Assembly (NCBI GenBank): GCA_902775595.1
Contig: CACYNF010000016.1
Location: 1 to 35,923 of the forward strand
Reading direction: 5' to 3'
DNA: 35,923 nt
DNA from: an uncultured bacterium
Lineage (GTDB): Bacteria > Verrucomicrobiota > Kiritimatiellia > RFP12 > UBA1067
Shown: positions 8,225-16,484 of the stretch, in pieces
How the letters are laid out: each line of letters opens with the position of its first letter
How positions within the stretch are numbered: position 1 is the stretch's first letter
Notes under the pieces: generated by a model
Database searches by the model: none
Seen by the model: the letters and a program-made list of their open reading frames with translations, nothing else
What the model was told of the DNA's origin: nothing
Program-made: the position numbers and the translations under genes

Positions 8225-9690
8225 TTCGCACCTCCTTTCTCGTTTGCGAAAGCGCTTTTGGCGGGAATCCCCATCATCTCGCGCGGATCGTCTGCCGTCA
8301 CGACGTCCGTCACGCGCGGCGCAGTCTTCTCGTATAGCCGCGCCCTCAGGTAGTCGCGCTCGTCGTCATATACTGCGACTTCGCGCTTCATGACCTCGGC
8401 CTCGGCAGTCGTCCGCGCCTCGACGACCTTGCGATCTGCCTCGGCCTTGGCGAGCTTCGCGGCGGCCTCGGCTTCCGCCGCCTTGAGCTCCGTCGCGGCG
8501 ACCGTAAGACGCGTCTCGGCGGCGATCGTGACTTCTGCCCTCGACTGCTCTGCGGCGATCTTCTTCTGTATGCGCTCGGTCTCCGCGGCCACGACCTTGG
8601 AGTTGCGGTCGGCGAGCGACTTCTGCTTGCCGAGCTCTGCGAGCGACTTCGCCTGGACGATCTGCTGGTCGATCTTCTTCGCCTCCTGGACGGCGAGTTC
8701 GCGCGCGCGGATGATCGAGGCCACTTCCTGCGGCGCGAAGATGTCGCGGATGAGGACGGAGTTGAGCGAGATGCCCCACGGCGCGCAGACGCCCTTCAAG
8801 TACGCCTCGAGCGAATTCTGGAACGCCTGGCGGGACTCGCCGACGATGAACTCGGTCGCGACCTTCTTCGAGCCCTCGATGCGCGAGAAGCCGCGCGCGG
8901 AGGGAAGGATGATCTTCTGGAGGATGTCGTCCATGTCGCCGACTTCGTGCGAGAGGAGCGCGACCTTGTCGAGCTGCAGGTTGAATTCGAGCGTTCCCTC
9001 GGCCTGCACCGTGAAGCCGTCCTGCGTGAGGAACGTTATCGCGTCCGCTCCGGAGAGCTCGAAGCGCTGGCTCTGCACGTTCACGATCGAGACGGAATAA
9101 AGGAACGGGTTGAGGCGGTGCGTTCCTTCCTTGAGGATTCCGTCCGTCACGCCCTTCGCGCCCTCTCCGACGAGAAAGCCCGTGCCAGTCGCGGCGTCTG
9201 CGCCTTCGGAAAGGATGTCGGAGCCCGTGAGACGCGTCACGACGCCGACGTGCCCGGGCTTGATCGTGATGTCGTCATAGAGCTTGACGTCGTAGGCAAA
9301 GGGATTTATGCGGTGGCGGCCTGTGCCGAGAACGTCGCGGACGATGCCCTTGAAGGAATCGTCGCGGGCGATGATCTCGCCGGCGGGAAGGTCCTTGCCG
9401 AACTTCCTGACGAGGACGCCGAACTTCCCTGCGGGAATGTCCATCGCGCGGAAGTACTTCCACTCCCACGTCCACGGATTGCGGAAGTAGCGGCCTTCCG
9501 GCAGCACATCCGCCTGTATTCCCTTGTACTCGGGTCCGGGCGATAGGATCGCCTCTGGCGGGAGGTCCTTCCCGGTCTTCTTCATTAGGACTGCGATCTG
9601 CCCGTTCTCGGGCTCGATGCGCCAGCCCCACCATATCCACGCCGCGAAGACAACCAGCGCGGCCGGAATTACAAACGCGAGACTCTTCAT
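8221..9690 (-). CDS. SPFH/Band 7 protein with N-terminal tandem beta-repeats (paralogue 1)
   Basis: A 489-aa paralogue of the next gene. An N-terminal transmembrane helix (residues 4-24) is followed by about three repeats sharing the signature G(I/V)xxxVLxxGRYRxNPxxYxV (residues about 27-200), then an SPFH domain (about 205-335). A long heptad-like coiled coil rich in Ala, Glu and Lys (about 335-450) precedes a short tail. It lacks the linker seen in paralogue 2. The start is certain: a full GGAGG lies just before ATG 9690, inside the last codons of rsmI, with an ATGA overlap. By analogy with HflK/HflC the two proteins probably co-assemble into a hetero-oligomer. HflKC identity itself is not supported, because the repeats are not part of that family. 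Confidence 0.85.
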   Translation of the reverse strand: MKSLAFVIPAALVVFAAWIWWGWRIEPENGQIAVLMKKTGKDLPPEAILSPGPEYKGIQADVLPEGRYFRNPWTWEWKYFRAMDIPAGKFGVLVRKFGKDLPAGEIIARDDSFKGIVRDVLGTGRHRINPFAYDVKLYDDITIKPGHVGVVTRLTGSDILSEGADAATGTGFLVGEGAKGVTDGILKEGTHRLNPFLYSVSIVNVQSQRFELSGADAITFLTQDGFTVQAEGTLEFNLQLDKVALLSHEVGDMDDILQKIILPSARGFSRIEGSKKVATEFIVGESRQAFQNSLEAYLKGVCAPWGISLNSVLIRDIFAPQEVASIIRARELAVQEAKKIDQQIVQAKSLAELGKQKSLADRNSKVVAAETERIQKKIAAEQSRAEVTIAAETRLTVAATELKAAEAEAAAKLAKAEADRKVVEARTTAEAEVMKREVAVYDDERDYLRARLYEKTAPRVTDVVTADDPREMMGIPAKSAFANEKGGAK

Positions 9691-10400
9691 TTTACCTCCT
9701 TACTTGTATCGACGTTTCTTGCAAACTTCGGATTCGACCCCGCGATCACGAGAGCGACCTCGCCCTTGACCTTGGCGTCCTTGAACTCGTTGACGAGATC
9801 GGAAAGATAGCCGCGACTGACGCGCTCGTGCATCTTCGTAAGCTCGATGCACACCGCCGCCTCGCGGTCGCCAAGCGCGTCAAGCGCGGCGGCGAGCGTC
9901 GCGCCCACGCGGAACGGAGACTCGTAGCATATCAGCGTGTGCTCCTTGTCAGCATCTTCTGCGAACCAGTTGCGGAGCGCGCCGGGCCCTCGCGGCGGAA
10001 AGCCGCGGAATGTGAACGACGAAGTCGAAAGTCCCGACATCAAAAGCGCGACCTCGACCGCGCTCGCGCCGGGAACGACTTCGTAGGGGATCCCTGCCTT
10101 GGCGCAGGCGCGGATAAGCCGGTAGCCGGGATCGGAAATGCCGGGGTATCCGCCGTCCGAGCAGAGCGCGACGTCCTTGCCCTCCGCGAGAAGAGACAGC
10201 ACCTTCTCGGTGACGCGCTCCTCGTTGCCTTGCCTGTACGAGAACATCTCCGCGGGGCGCGGTATCTCGAAGTGCGTCAGGAGCTGCCATGTGCGCCGCG
10301 TGTCCTCGCAGGCGATCGCGGCCGCGCCCCTAAGCGCGGCGAGAGCGCGCGGCGAGAGGTCGGCGAGATTTCCGATCGGTGTTGCGACGACGTGGAGCAT
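9687..10400 (-). CDS. rsmI: 16S rRNA (cytidine-1402-2'-O)-methyltransferase RsmI
   Basis: RsmI methylates the ribose of C1402 in 16S rRNA, near the ribosomal P site, using S-adenosylmethionine. The 237-aa protein begins with the family's start VVATPIGNLADLSPRAL. It carries CEDTRRT (residues about 31-37), SDGGYPGISDPGY in place of the usual SDAGTPGISDPG, VVPGASAV, and the late FRGFPPRG and YESPFR motifs. It is somewhat shorter than E. coli RsmI (286 aa) because the extra C-terminal region is absent. The start lies 3 bases after the mscS-like stop with a poor ribosome-binding site, so translation probably depends on coupling. The stop overlaps the first SPFH gene. Confidence 0.95.
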   Translation of the reverse strand: MLHVVATPIGNLADLSPRALAALRGAAAIACEDTRRTWQLLTHFEIPRPAEMFSYRQGNEERVTEKVLSLLAEGKDVALCSDGGYPGISDPGYRLIRACAKAGIPYEVVPGASAVEVALLMSGLSTSSFTFRGFPPRGPGALRNWFAEDADKEHTLICYESPFRVGATLAAALDALGDREAAVCIELTKMHERVSRGYLSDLVNEFKDAKVKGEVALVIAGSNPKFARNVDTSKEVK

Positions 10401-10403
10401 GTC

Positions 10404-11291
10404 TTATTTCGCGGAAGCCGTGTGGACTTCGATCTGCGGGAACGGGATCTTGATGCCGGCCTTTTCAAGCGCAGACTTGACTTCGGTGAGCGTAGCCGCC
10501 GCAACAGGCCAGTAGTCGGCGCTCTTCGCCCATGGGCGGACGTTGATCTGCACGGCGCTGTCGTTGAGCGACGCAACGGCGACGGCGGGCGCAGGATCCT
10601 GGAGAACGCCCGGCACGTGGGCTATGGCCTCGCGAATCACATCGACCGCACGCGTGACATCCTCGCCGTAGTCGATGCCCACCTGGAGGTCGACGCGCCT
10701 CAGGCCAAGCGCGTTGTAGTTGACGATGGGCCCGCCCCAGACGCTCTTGTTGGGAAGGACGATGCGCTTGTTGTCGGCGGTCTTCATGACGGTCGCCATC
10801 ATGTTGACCTCGAGGATAACGCCGGAGTGTCCCGCGGCGTCAACGACATCGCCGACCTTGAACGGTTCGTTAAGGGCGATCATCATGCCGGAGGCGAGGT
10901 TGCCGAGCGATTCCTGGAACGCGAAGCCGAGGATGAAGCCGGTGACGCCGAGCCCGGCGATGAGAGGCGTGACGTTTACGCCGAGGCGGCCGAGCACCAT
11001 CACGATCAGCACCGCCCAGCAGGCCTTCGTGACGACGGAGCAGATGAAGTCGGCAAGCAGGCGTCCCTTGGCCTTGCCGCGCATCAGCGTCTTGCGAACG
11101 GTGAAGGCGATCAGCTTTATGGCAAGCCAGCCGACGAGCAGTATAACAAGCGCGAACACGAGGTTCATCGCGAAGTCGAGTCCCTTTTCCGTGAGCCAGG
11201 AAGTAACCTGCGCGGCTGTCTCCCTGCCTTCGCTGAACTGGGCTCCAATGGCGCCAGTCACCTTTTCCACCACAGTCGTTTCGTTAGTCAT
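10404..11291 (-). CDS. mscS: MscS-family small-conductance mechanosensitive channel
   Basis: A 295-aa inner-membrane channel that releases solutes on hypo-osmotic shock. Three transmembrane helices lie at about residues 40-62, 80-102 and 105-130. The pore helix and following loop read VTPLIAGLGVTGFILGFAF then SLGNLASGMMI, the characteristic Gly/Ala-rich TM3 of MscS. A beta domain (EPFKVGDVV) and the C-terminal alpha/beta domain ending in AGIKIPFPQ follow. Length matches E. coli MscS (286 aa). ATG 11291 has a good AAAGGA site. It is the second gene after the promoter at 12840, 25 bases downstream of the DUF4091 gene. Confidence 0.92.
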   Translation of the reverse strand: MTNETTVVEKVTGAIGAQFSEGRETAAQVTSWLTEKGLDFAMNLVFALVILLVGWLAIKLIAFTVRKTLMRGKAKGRLLADFICSVVTKACWAVLIVMVLGRLGVNVTPLIAGLGVTGFILGFAFQESLGNLASGMMIALNEPFKVGDVVDAAGHSGVILEVNMMATVMKTADNKRIVLPNKSVWGGPIVNYNALGLRRVDLQVGIDYGEDVTRAVDVIREAIAHVPGVLQDPAPAVAVASLNDSAVQINVRPWAKSADYWPVAAATLTEVKSALEKAGIKIPFPQIEVHTASAK

Positions 11292-11316
11292 GTTTTGTTC
11301 CTTTCATTTAAATCCT

Positions 11317-12780
11317 TCAGCGGTTCACGGCATCCTGCACGGCGCGGCGCAGCCCCTCGTAGTCGGTGCCCTCGAGAAGCTTCTTCAAGTCGAACTTCGC
11401 GGCAAGGGCGTCAAGCTCGGCGTCGCGACCACCCTGCTCGCGGAGGATGCGGAACTTCTCGGCGGCGACGATGCCGTTCTTCAGCTCCAGGAACCGCCAG
11501 CTCGGGGAGCCGTCGGGGTAGACGAGAGCAATGTCGCCCGCGGTCCAGCGGCTGTAGGTCATGTCGTTGTTCGAGTCCTCGCCCCAGCTGTTGTAGGCCC
11601 AGCGAAGAAGACCGTCAAGCCCGCAGGCTGCCGGGTAGAAACCGCAGACAAACGCCTCGCCTGGGCCGGAGCTCATGAAGGTGTTGGGCCTCGCGGGTCC
11701 GCAGCAGATATAGTAGGTCGTCGTCTTGCCCTCCTTGCGGCGCGCGGCGACTTCGTCGAGGAAGGGCCTGTCCACATGGTGCATGATCTGGGAGTAGTTG
11801 TCGATCTCGATGCCCTTGAACTCGCTTGGACGGCGGTTGCCGGCCATCGCGATCCTGAGCCGGGGCGCGACGCGGCGCACGAACGCGGCGATGTAGGCGA
11901 GGTCTTCCGGCGAACGCTCGTCCATCGCGATGAACGCGTCCTTGAGCCACCCCTTCTCCTCGAGGTGCTTCGAGAAGTCGACGAGAAAATCACCCCAGTA
12001 TTCGTCGAAGAACGGCTTGCGCGGCCGCGCCTCGGCGCGAACCTTCCTGCCGTCGGCGTCGATGTAGTCGACCTTGTAGCCCCAAGGGCACATGGTGTAG
12101 CATGCGATGTGGGGACCAAGCCCGCACTTCCTGCCGAACTCCACGTACTTGTCGAAGACGGAGTAGTCGAACGACCATTTCCCGTTCGCGTCCCTGCGGC
12201 GCCCGATCATCGTGCCGTACGCGTCGTAGCACTGGTGGTTCCAGGGCTGGTCGACAAGCGTGACCGTGAGCGCCTTCTGACCGGCGGCGGCGAGCATCTT
12301 CCAGAGCGGCTCCATCGCGGCGTAGTGCTCGGGCGAGAACGGCTTCACGCCGTTTACGCGCGCGACGGCCCACGGATGCTGCCAGAGGTCGAGGAAGTAT
12401 TTCCACTCGCTCGGCGGCGGCAGGACGCGGTCGAGGACCTTCACCTTGAGCTGGCCGAAATCGTACTCGCCCGCCTTCGCGTCTGCCGCGGCCGAAACGG
12501 TCGCGAAATGGAGACCCGCCGCCTTCGATCCATAGACTGCGCGATCGGCGACGAACCTGTATTCAAGGGATTTGATGCTCGTGTTGTACCGGACGGGCAG
12601 GAGAGTGCCGCGGCGCACCGTGACCCCCTGCGCTTCACCTCCGATTTCCGGGAACTCGTCGGACACAAGGAACGACGAACTCTCGCCGCGCCAGACCGTC
12701 ACGCTCATTACATCTCCCCTTGCTGCAACGCCCGCACAGCACATCGCGAAAGCCAACGCCACCCGACTCAGTCTGTTCAT
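11317..12780 (-). CDS. Secreted DUF4091 / glycoside hydrolase-like protein
   Basis: A 487-aa exported protein. The start at ATG 12780 was chosen over a longer frame because it begins a clean signal peptide (MNRLSRVALAFAMCCAGVAARG), has AAAAGGAG 8 bases upstream and lies downstream of the promoter at 12840-12832. After an N-terminal beta-sandwich-like region (to about residue 135), the body resembles a (beta/alpha)8 domain related to the GH123/DUF4091 group. The C-terminal RWAYNSWGEDS and YPDGSPSWRFLELKNGI segments match DUF4091. A candidate acidic active-site stretch is AMDERSPED. It probably acts on amino-sugar-containing glycans, but the substrate is inferred from the clan only. Its place at the head of a housekeeping/envelope operon is odd. 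Confidence 0.8.
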   Translation of the reverse strand: MNRLSRVALAFAMCCAGVAARGDVMSVTVWRGESSSFLVSDEFPEIGGEAQGVTVRRGTLLPVRYNTSIKSLEYRFVADRAVYGSKAAGLHFATVSAAADAKAGEYDFGQLKVKVLDRVLPPPSEWKYFLDLWQHPWAVARVNGVKPFSPEHYAAMEPLWKMLAAAGQKALTVTLVDQPWNHQCYDAYGTMIGRRRDANGKWSFDYSVFDKYVEFGRKCGLGPHIACYTMCPWGYKVDYIDADGRKVRAEARPRKPFFDEYWGDFLVDFSKHLEEKGWLKDAFIAMDERSPEDLAYIAAFVRRVAPRLRIAMAGNRRPSEFKGIEIDNYSQIMHHVDRPFLDEVAARRKEGKTTTYYICCGPARPNTFMSSGPGEAFVCGFYPAACGLDGLLRWAYNSWGEDSNNDMTYSRWTAGDIALVYPDGSPSWRFLELKNGIVAAEKFRILREQGGRDAELDALAAKFDLKKLLEGTDYEGLRRAVQDAVNR

Positions 12781-12831
12781 CAGGATCTCCTTTTCCCATC
12801 CGTTGTATTTTGGATTTTGTTTTATAATGGT

Positions 12832-12840
12832 ATTATAGCA
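12832..12840 (-). promoter_or_regulatory. Extended -10 promoter of the eight-gene block
   Basis: On the - strand TGCTATAAT occupies 12840-12832, with a perfect TATAAT at 12837-12832. Transcription would start near 12825, about 45 bases before the DUF4091 ATG at 12780. The -35 position falls inside the terminator hairpin of the upstream gene, so the promoter relies on the TG extension. Confidence 0.7.
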
Positions 12841-12849
12841 TAAACAGGC

Positions 12850-12877
12850 GCCGCGCGCCAAAAACACGGCGCGCGGC
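12850..12877 (-). terminator. Hairpin after the vWA gene
   Basis: A perfect 10-base-pair stem, GCCGCGCGCC (12850-12859) against GGCGCGCGGC (12868-12877), encloses an 8-base loop. It lies 8 bases beyond the vWA stop codon on the - strand. The following U-tract is poor (TGTTTA), so termination may be partial. The hairpin ends about 10 bases before the next -10 element. Confidence 0.65.
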
Positions 12878-12884
12878 GGGAGAA

Positions 12885-15278
12885 TCAGAGGTCGCCTTCG
12901 ACGGGGCGATTCCCAGCTGGGGCGGGTGGCGTCTGTGGCGCTGGCGGCGCGAGAAGCTGCGCAGTCTCGACGAGACGGATGAATTCGGCGCGATAGCCCT
13001 CGAGGTCTTCGCCCTTCGCATGGCGCGCACGGTCAAGAATCTTGTCGAAGGACGCACTGCCCTTGAACTTCGAGTCGGACGCGAGAAGCGCGAATTCTGC
13101 GACAGCAGACGCGAAGCGGAAGCCTTCCGACGGCGTCTTCGAAGTGATCTGCGCTTCGGAAATCGGAATCTCCTTGAGCATGCTCGTGTCGCCGTCCGGC
13201 TTCTTCCAGCGGAGCTTTACGGTGCAGACCTCGCCACGCCCGGACTCCGTGCGCTTCTGATACTTGAGAGGATCGACGTCCGCAATCTTCTCATCAGAAC
13301 CTGCGGGGACGATCTCGTAGAACGCCGTCATCGTATGGCCGGAGCCAATCTCGCCCGCGTCCTTCTTGTCGTCGTTGAAGTCTTTCGCGGCAAGCTTTCT
13401 GCTCTCGTATCCAAGCAGACGATAGCCCTTCACCTCCGCAGGGTTGAACTCGAGCTGGAGCTTAACGTCCTTCGCGACGGTGAAAAGCGTTCCGCCAAAC
13501 TCGTTCATCATCACTTTCTTCGCCTCTAAGACCGAATCGAGATACGCGTAGTTTCCGTTGCCCGCAGTCGAAAGCTTCTTCATGTTCGCGTCCTGGTAGT
13601 TGCCGCGTCCGACGCCAAGCACCGTGAGGAAAATTCCGCTCTCGCGCTTCTCGGCGATGAAGTCCTCAAGCGCCTTCGGCGTCGAGATTCCGACGTTGAA
13701 GTCTCCGTCCGTCACGAGTATCACGCGGTTGTTCGCCTTCCTGTCGAAGCCCTTCTTCGCCTCCTCGTAGGCGAGCTGGATCCCCGCGCCGCCCGCAGTT
13801 CCGCCGCCGGAGACCAGCCCGTCAATCGCGGCGCGTATCCGCTCCTTCTCCGCCCCTGGCGTCGACCCGAGCAGCACACGCGTCCCGTTCGCGTACGTGA
13901 CGATCGCCACGCGGTCCTCCGGACGGAGCTTGTCGACCAGCATCTTGAGCCCGGCCTTCGCCATCTCGAATCCGCCGTTCCATCCCATCGAGCCAGAGAC
14001 ATCGACAAGAAACGTCAGGTTGCACGGCGGCAGCTTCTCGACAGGAACTTCCCGCGCCTGCACGCCGACCCTGAGAAGCTTGTGCGTTGGCGCCCACGGG
14101 CAGACGCCCATCTCGCACGCGATGGCGATCGGATCGTCGCCATTCGGCTGCGGATAGCGGTACTTGAAGTAGTTAATCCACTCCTCGAGTCGCACCGACT
14201 CCCTCGGCGGCATGCGCTTCATCTCGGTGATATAGCGCCGCATCGTCGTGTAGCTGGAAGTATCGACGTCGAGTCCGAATGTCGAGAGCGGCTCGCTCGT
14301 GGGATCGCGATATTCGTTCTCCTGAATCTCCGCATAGCGCTCGGAGCCGACGGGCTGTTGCTCCGCCAGTCTCTCAGGAGAAAAGCGCCGCAGGCGCTCG
14401 GACGAAGCAATCTCACGCCTCATCGACCCAATGGAGCCAGGAGTACGCGAGCCGGTCAAAGTCTTCATCGTCACTGGCGCGCTTATGGTCATGATCGTGT
14501 CCTTCGACTTAGCTCCAACGGAAAGCGATGGAGGGGGCGGTGGAATCGTTGTCCCCGCCGGTATTAGCGCTTCCTTGCGTTGTCCGGCGACAAGATCTTT
14601 CGCAAAGTCTATTTCCGCATCAGGTTCGGGCTCACATTCGCAAGGCAGATACTCTTCAGTGGCTGCCTCATCAACATTGGCAATATAGCAACAGAGTCGA
14701 GGACCAGTGTCGTTCTGCGAGTTTAACACATACACGGAAACGCCAAGTAAGACAACAAAGCATGCGGCAAGTCCGCAGACCCTGCGCCAAGAGACATGCA
14801 CGACGCGAGGGATGCACTTGTCGACGAGCGGAATGAAGTCTCCGCCCGAGACGAGGAACTCGCGCTCGTATTCCGCGACGATTCCGTCTGCGGCAAGTTC
14901 GGTCCGCGCGGCACATCTGCCGCGGATTTCTGCGAGCACGTCGGCGTCTATCTCGCCGACGCGCCAGCTGCGCGCGACGAAACTGCGCGCTGCCGTGCAG
15001 GCGTTCCATAGCTGGTAGACCCTCTCGCCTTCGAGCGCCTCGCGCGGCGAGGCGGGGACGGTGAACGGCGAGACGGGAATTATGAAGAACCCGGCATTCC
15101 CGCGATCCTCCGCGACAAGCCCGACGAACGGACGCGCCATGTCGGCGAAGATCCTTATTTCGCCAACCTTCACCGGCGAATCGAATTCCGCGTCGCCGCG
15201 CGGCGCCTCGCCCGCGAATGACGGACGCTTCCCGCCCGCCTTGTAGAGATTCCATTCCTGCTCGAATGTCTTGTTCAT
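12885..15278 (-). CDS. Membrane-anchored von Willebrand factor A protein, YfbK type
   Basis: A 797-aa protein. Residues 1-160 are predicted cytoplasmic. One transmembrane helix lies at about 164-183 (VCGLAACFVVLLGVSVYVL). A low-complexity periplasmic linker is followed by the YfbK N-terminal segment (FGLDVDTSSYTTMRRYI, about residues 330-350). The vWA domain has a MIDAS motif DVSGSMG near residue 429, a conserved Thr region (SGGGTAGGAG) and TDGDFNVG. The C-terminal YfbK-associated domain follows. The Pro-rich end is typical of exported proteins. The start overlaps the upstream sigma-like gene's stop (ATGA), with AGGAGGTG before the ATG. The cytoplasmic N-terminus of a protein encoded directly after a sigma-like gene could act as an anti-sigma factor; this is inference. 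A metal-dependent adhesion or scaffold role is known for vWA domains. Confidence 0.85.
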   Translation of the reverse strand: MNKTFEQEWNLYKAGGKRPSFAGEAPRGDAEFDSPVKVGEIRIFADMARPFVGLVAEDRGNAGFFIIPVSPFTVPASPREALEGERVYQLWNACTAARSFVARSWRVGEIDADVLAEIRGRCAARTELAADGIVAEYEREFLVSGGDFIPLVDKCIPRVVHVSWRRVCGLAACFVVLLGVSVYVLNSQNDTGPRLCCYIANVDEAATEEYLPCECEPEPDAEIDFAKDLVAGQRKEALIPAGTTIPPPPPSLSVGAKSKDTIMTISAPVTMKTLTGSRTPGSIGSMRREIASSERLRRFSPERLAEQQPVGSERYAEIQENEYRDPTSEPLSTFGLDVDTSSYTTMRRYITEMKRMPPRESVRLEEWINYFKYRYPQPNGDDPIAIACEMGVCPWAPTHKLLRVGVQAREVPVEKLPPCNLTFLVDVSGSMGWNGGFEMAKAGLKMLVDKLRPEDRVAIVTYANGTRVLLGSTPGAEKERIRAAIDGLVSGGGTAGGAGIQLAYEEAKKGFDRKANNRVILVTDGDFNVGISTPKALEDFIAEKRESGIFLTVLGVGRGNYQDANMKKLSTAGNGNYAYLDSVLEAKKVMMNEFGGTLFTVAKDVKLQLEFNPAEVKGYRLLGYESRKLAAKDFNDDKKDAGEIGSGHTMTAFYEIVPAGSDEKIADVDPLKYQKRTESGRGEVCTVKLRWKKPDGDTSMLKEIPISEAQITSKTPSEGFRFASAVAEFALLASDSKFKGSASFDKILDRARHAKGEDLEGYRAEFIRLVETAQLLAPPAPQTPPAPAGNRPVEGDL

Positions 15279-16099
15279 AGTGCACCTCCTGTCCGCTCGC
15301 GCAGCGACTTGGGTGCCGACGATTCACAGGCCGCGAGAAGCAGGCGACCGAAGAGCGGGCTATCCGCGCTCTCCATCGTCTTCGCCTCTTTCCTGAACTC
15401 GTCCATCGTCTTCTCCCTCATCGCGTACGCACGCGACTTTCCTACGCCTAGGCCCTCGAGGAGCACCGCATCCGTCAGCGGCATGTCCTGGGCCGTCGCA
15501 TACAAAAGGGCCGCGACATGCGACTTTTCCACTTTTATCTTGAGGGAGATTCTTTCGAGGAGCGCGTCGATCTCGCGGCGCATCGGTTCGAGGTCGAGAA
15601 GCGCGGCGGGGTCTTTCTGTGAATATGGTTCGAGCGCGGCGATTTCGGCTGGGCCTGCGCTTTCCCATTCGATGTGGCGGTAGCCGTCGGGGCCCTTCAC
15701 CTTGCGCGGACGCCAACCCTTGATAGAGGTAATCCAGTCAAGGACGATATCGTGGACGCGTCCTGCGCCTGAGCCGAAGAGAGTGCCGCAGACAAAGTCG
15801 GCGAGGCGCAGCCCCTCGGCCTTGATGCGGTAGGCGAAATAGGACTTGAGCGGCTTCTTCGTTTCGCGCGAGCCCTTCAGCTTGAAGTAGGCGTCAAAAA
15901 CGGCTACGGGATCATCCGCCCCCGCCTCCTCGCGCGAGACGCCGCGCTTCAAGAGAGTGGAATACATCGCGGACTCCACCTGGCGGCGGAGCGCGGCGGA
16001 ATGCTCGGCCGGGCATCCGCCCACCGAGCAGATGTCGAACCAGTCCTGCCACGCCTCGTCTCCGGCGTAGCGGTCAGGCGTCAAAGTGTTATCGTTCAT
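15275..16099 (-). CDS. Putative sigma-70-like regulator paired with the vWA protein
   Basis: A 274-aa soluble protein with weak resemblance to ECF/sigma-70 factors. Residues about 80-125 (KKPLKSYFAYRIKAEGLRLADFV) could be a region-2 helix. Residues about 205-245, ending GVGKSRAYAMREKTMDEF, resemble a region-4 helix-turn-helix. The -10 recognition residues are not obvious, so it could also be a DNA-binding protein derived from a sigma factor. ATG 16099 was chosen because GGAGGTACC lies directly before it; a longer frame from 16144 has no such site. It overlaps the DUF4186 remnant upstream and the vWA gene downstream, each by ATGA. Sigma-like genes next to YfbK-type vWA genes are a known context, which raises confidence modestly. 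Confidence 0.55.
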   Translation of the reverse strand: MNDNTLTPDRYAGDEAWQDWFDICSVGGCPAEHSAALRRQVESAMYSTLLKRGVSREEAGADDPVAVFDAYFKLKGSRETKKPLKSYFAYRIKAEGLRLADFVCGTLFGSGAGRVHDIVLDWITSIKGWRPRKVKGPDGYRHIEWESAGPAEIAALEPYSQKDPAALLDLEPMRREIDALLERISLKIKVEKSHVAALLYATAQDMPLTDAVLLEGLGVGKSRAYAMREKTMDEFRKEAKTMESADSPLFGRLLLAACESSAPKSLRERTGGAL

Positions 16100-16275
16100 C
16101 GGTACCTCCAACTCATAAAGGGACGCCGCCATGAACTTTTCCACACTCGGCGGATCGTCTCCATGCCCTTCTCGGCGATGTATTGCCGGTCGTCGGCAGA
16201 GAGATGAAAGCGCGAGCGGAACTTCGACTTTGCGAGCCGCCTAAATGCATTCTCCCTTCCTGCCAGAGTCGTCAT
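16096..16275 (-). pseudogene. Truncated DUF4186 gene remnant
   Basis: A 59-residue frame from ATG 16275 to a TGA that overlaps the sigma-like start. Residues 12-43 (RRLAKSKFRSRFHLSADDRQ, then YIAEKGMETIRR) resemble the beginning of DUF4186 proteins, which run to about 120 aa and carry a later conserved Cys/His-rich part. After TIRR the similarity stops and the rest is Trp/Arg-rich (VWKSSWRRPFMSW). This looks like a fusion of the domain's first third to unrelated sequence. No strong ribosome-binding site precedes the ATG. It may survive as a short leader ORF coupled to the sigma-like gene. The family match is from memory of the family, not from a search. Confidence 0.45.
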
Positions 16276-16294
16276 AAGGGCATCAATCCGCCAA

Positions 16295-16378
16295 TCAGAC
16301 GACGACTTTTCCCGACTGTTCCAGCGCCCGCGCCAGCTGGTCGGGGCAGGAAGTTCCAGTAGTCTTGAATGTAGTCAT
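16295..16378 (-). CDS. Possible 27-residue ORF
   Basis: ATG 16378 is preceded by a strong AAAGGAGGAACAA ribosome-binding site and opens a 27-codon frame (MTTFKTTGTSC, then PDQLARALEQSGKVVV) ending at 16295. I do not recognise it. It may be the broken start of the gene whose remnant follows at 16275, because the reading changes frame between them. The 15-mer containing this Shine-Dalgarno recurs in the fic gene linker (23774-23788). Confidence 0.35.
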   Translation of the reverse strand: MTTFKTTGTSCPDQLARALEQSGKVVV

Positions 16379-16402
16379 TTGTTCCTCCTTTTTCTTACCA
16401 CT

Positions 16403-16457
16403 GACGGGACATCCGAGACGGACGGGACATCCAGGACAACCAGGACCTCCGGGACTT
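16403..16457. repeat. Degenerate decamer array downstream of the four-helix gene
   Basis: Read on the + strand this stretch consists of variants of (G)ACGGGACATCC: GACGGGACATCC at 16403-16414, GACGGGACATCC at 16421-16432, then AGGACAACC and AGGACCTCC variants. It lies just beyond the 3' end of the four-helix-bundle gene. Its 13-mer GACGGACGGGACA (16417-16429) is the exact reverse complement of 13-mers in the array on the gene's other side. Confidence 0.75.
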
Positions 16458-16484
16458 GGTTGCCATGGTTGGCCCCCTCCCCTG

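Noticed and set aside
6398-8353. 651-codon + strand open frame opposite the SPFH genes
   Set aside because: It is antisense to two clear SPFH genes, has the Arg/Leu/Asp-heavy composition of a GC-rich shadow frame and matches no domain.
6413-9690. hflK/hflC assignment
   Set aside because: Gene pairing and SPFH core agree, but the N-terminal repeat modules and the neighbours differ from hflKC.
10720-12843. 707-codon + strand open frame opposite mscS and the DUF4091 gene
   Set aside because: Antisense to genes with recognised domains and clear ribosome-binding sites; composition is that of a shadow.
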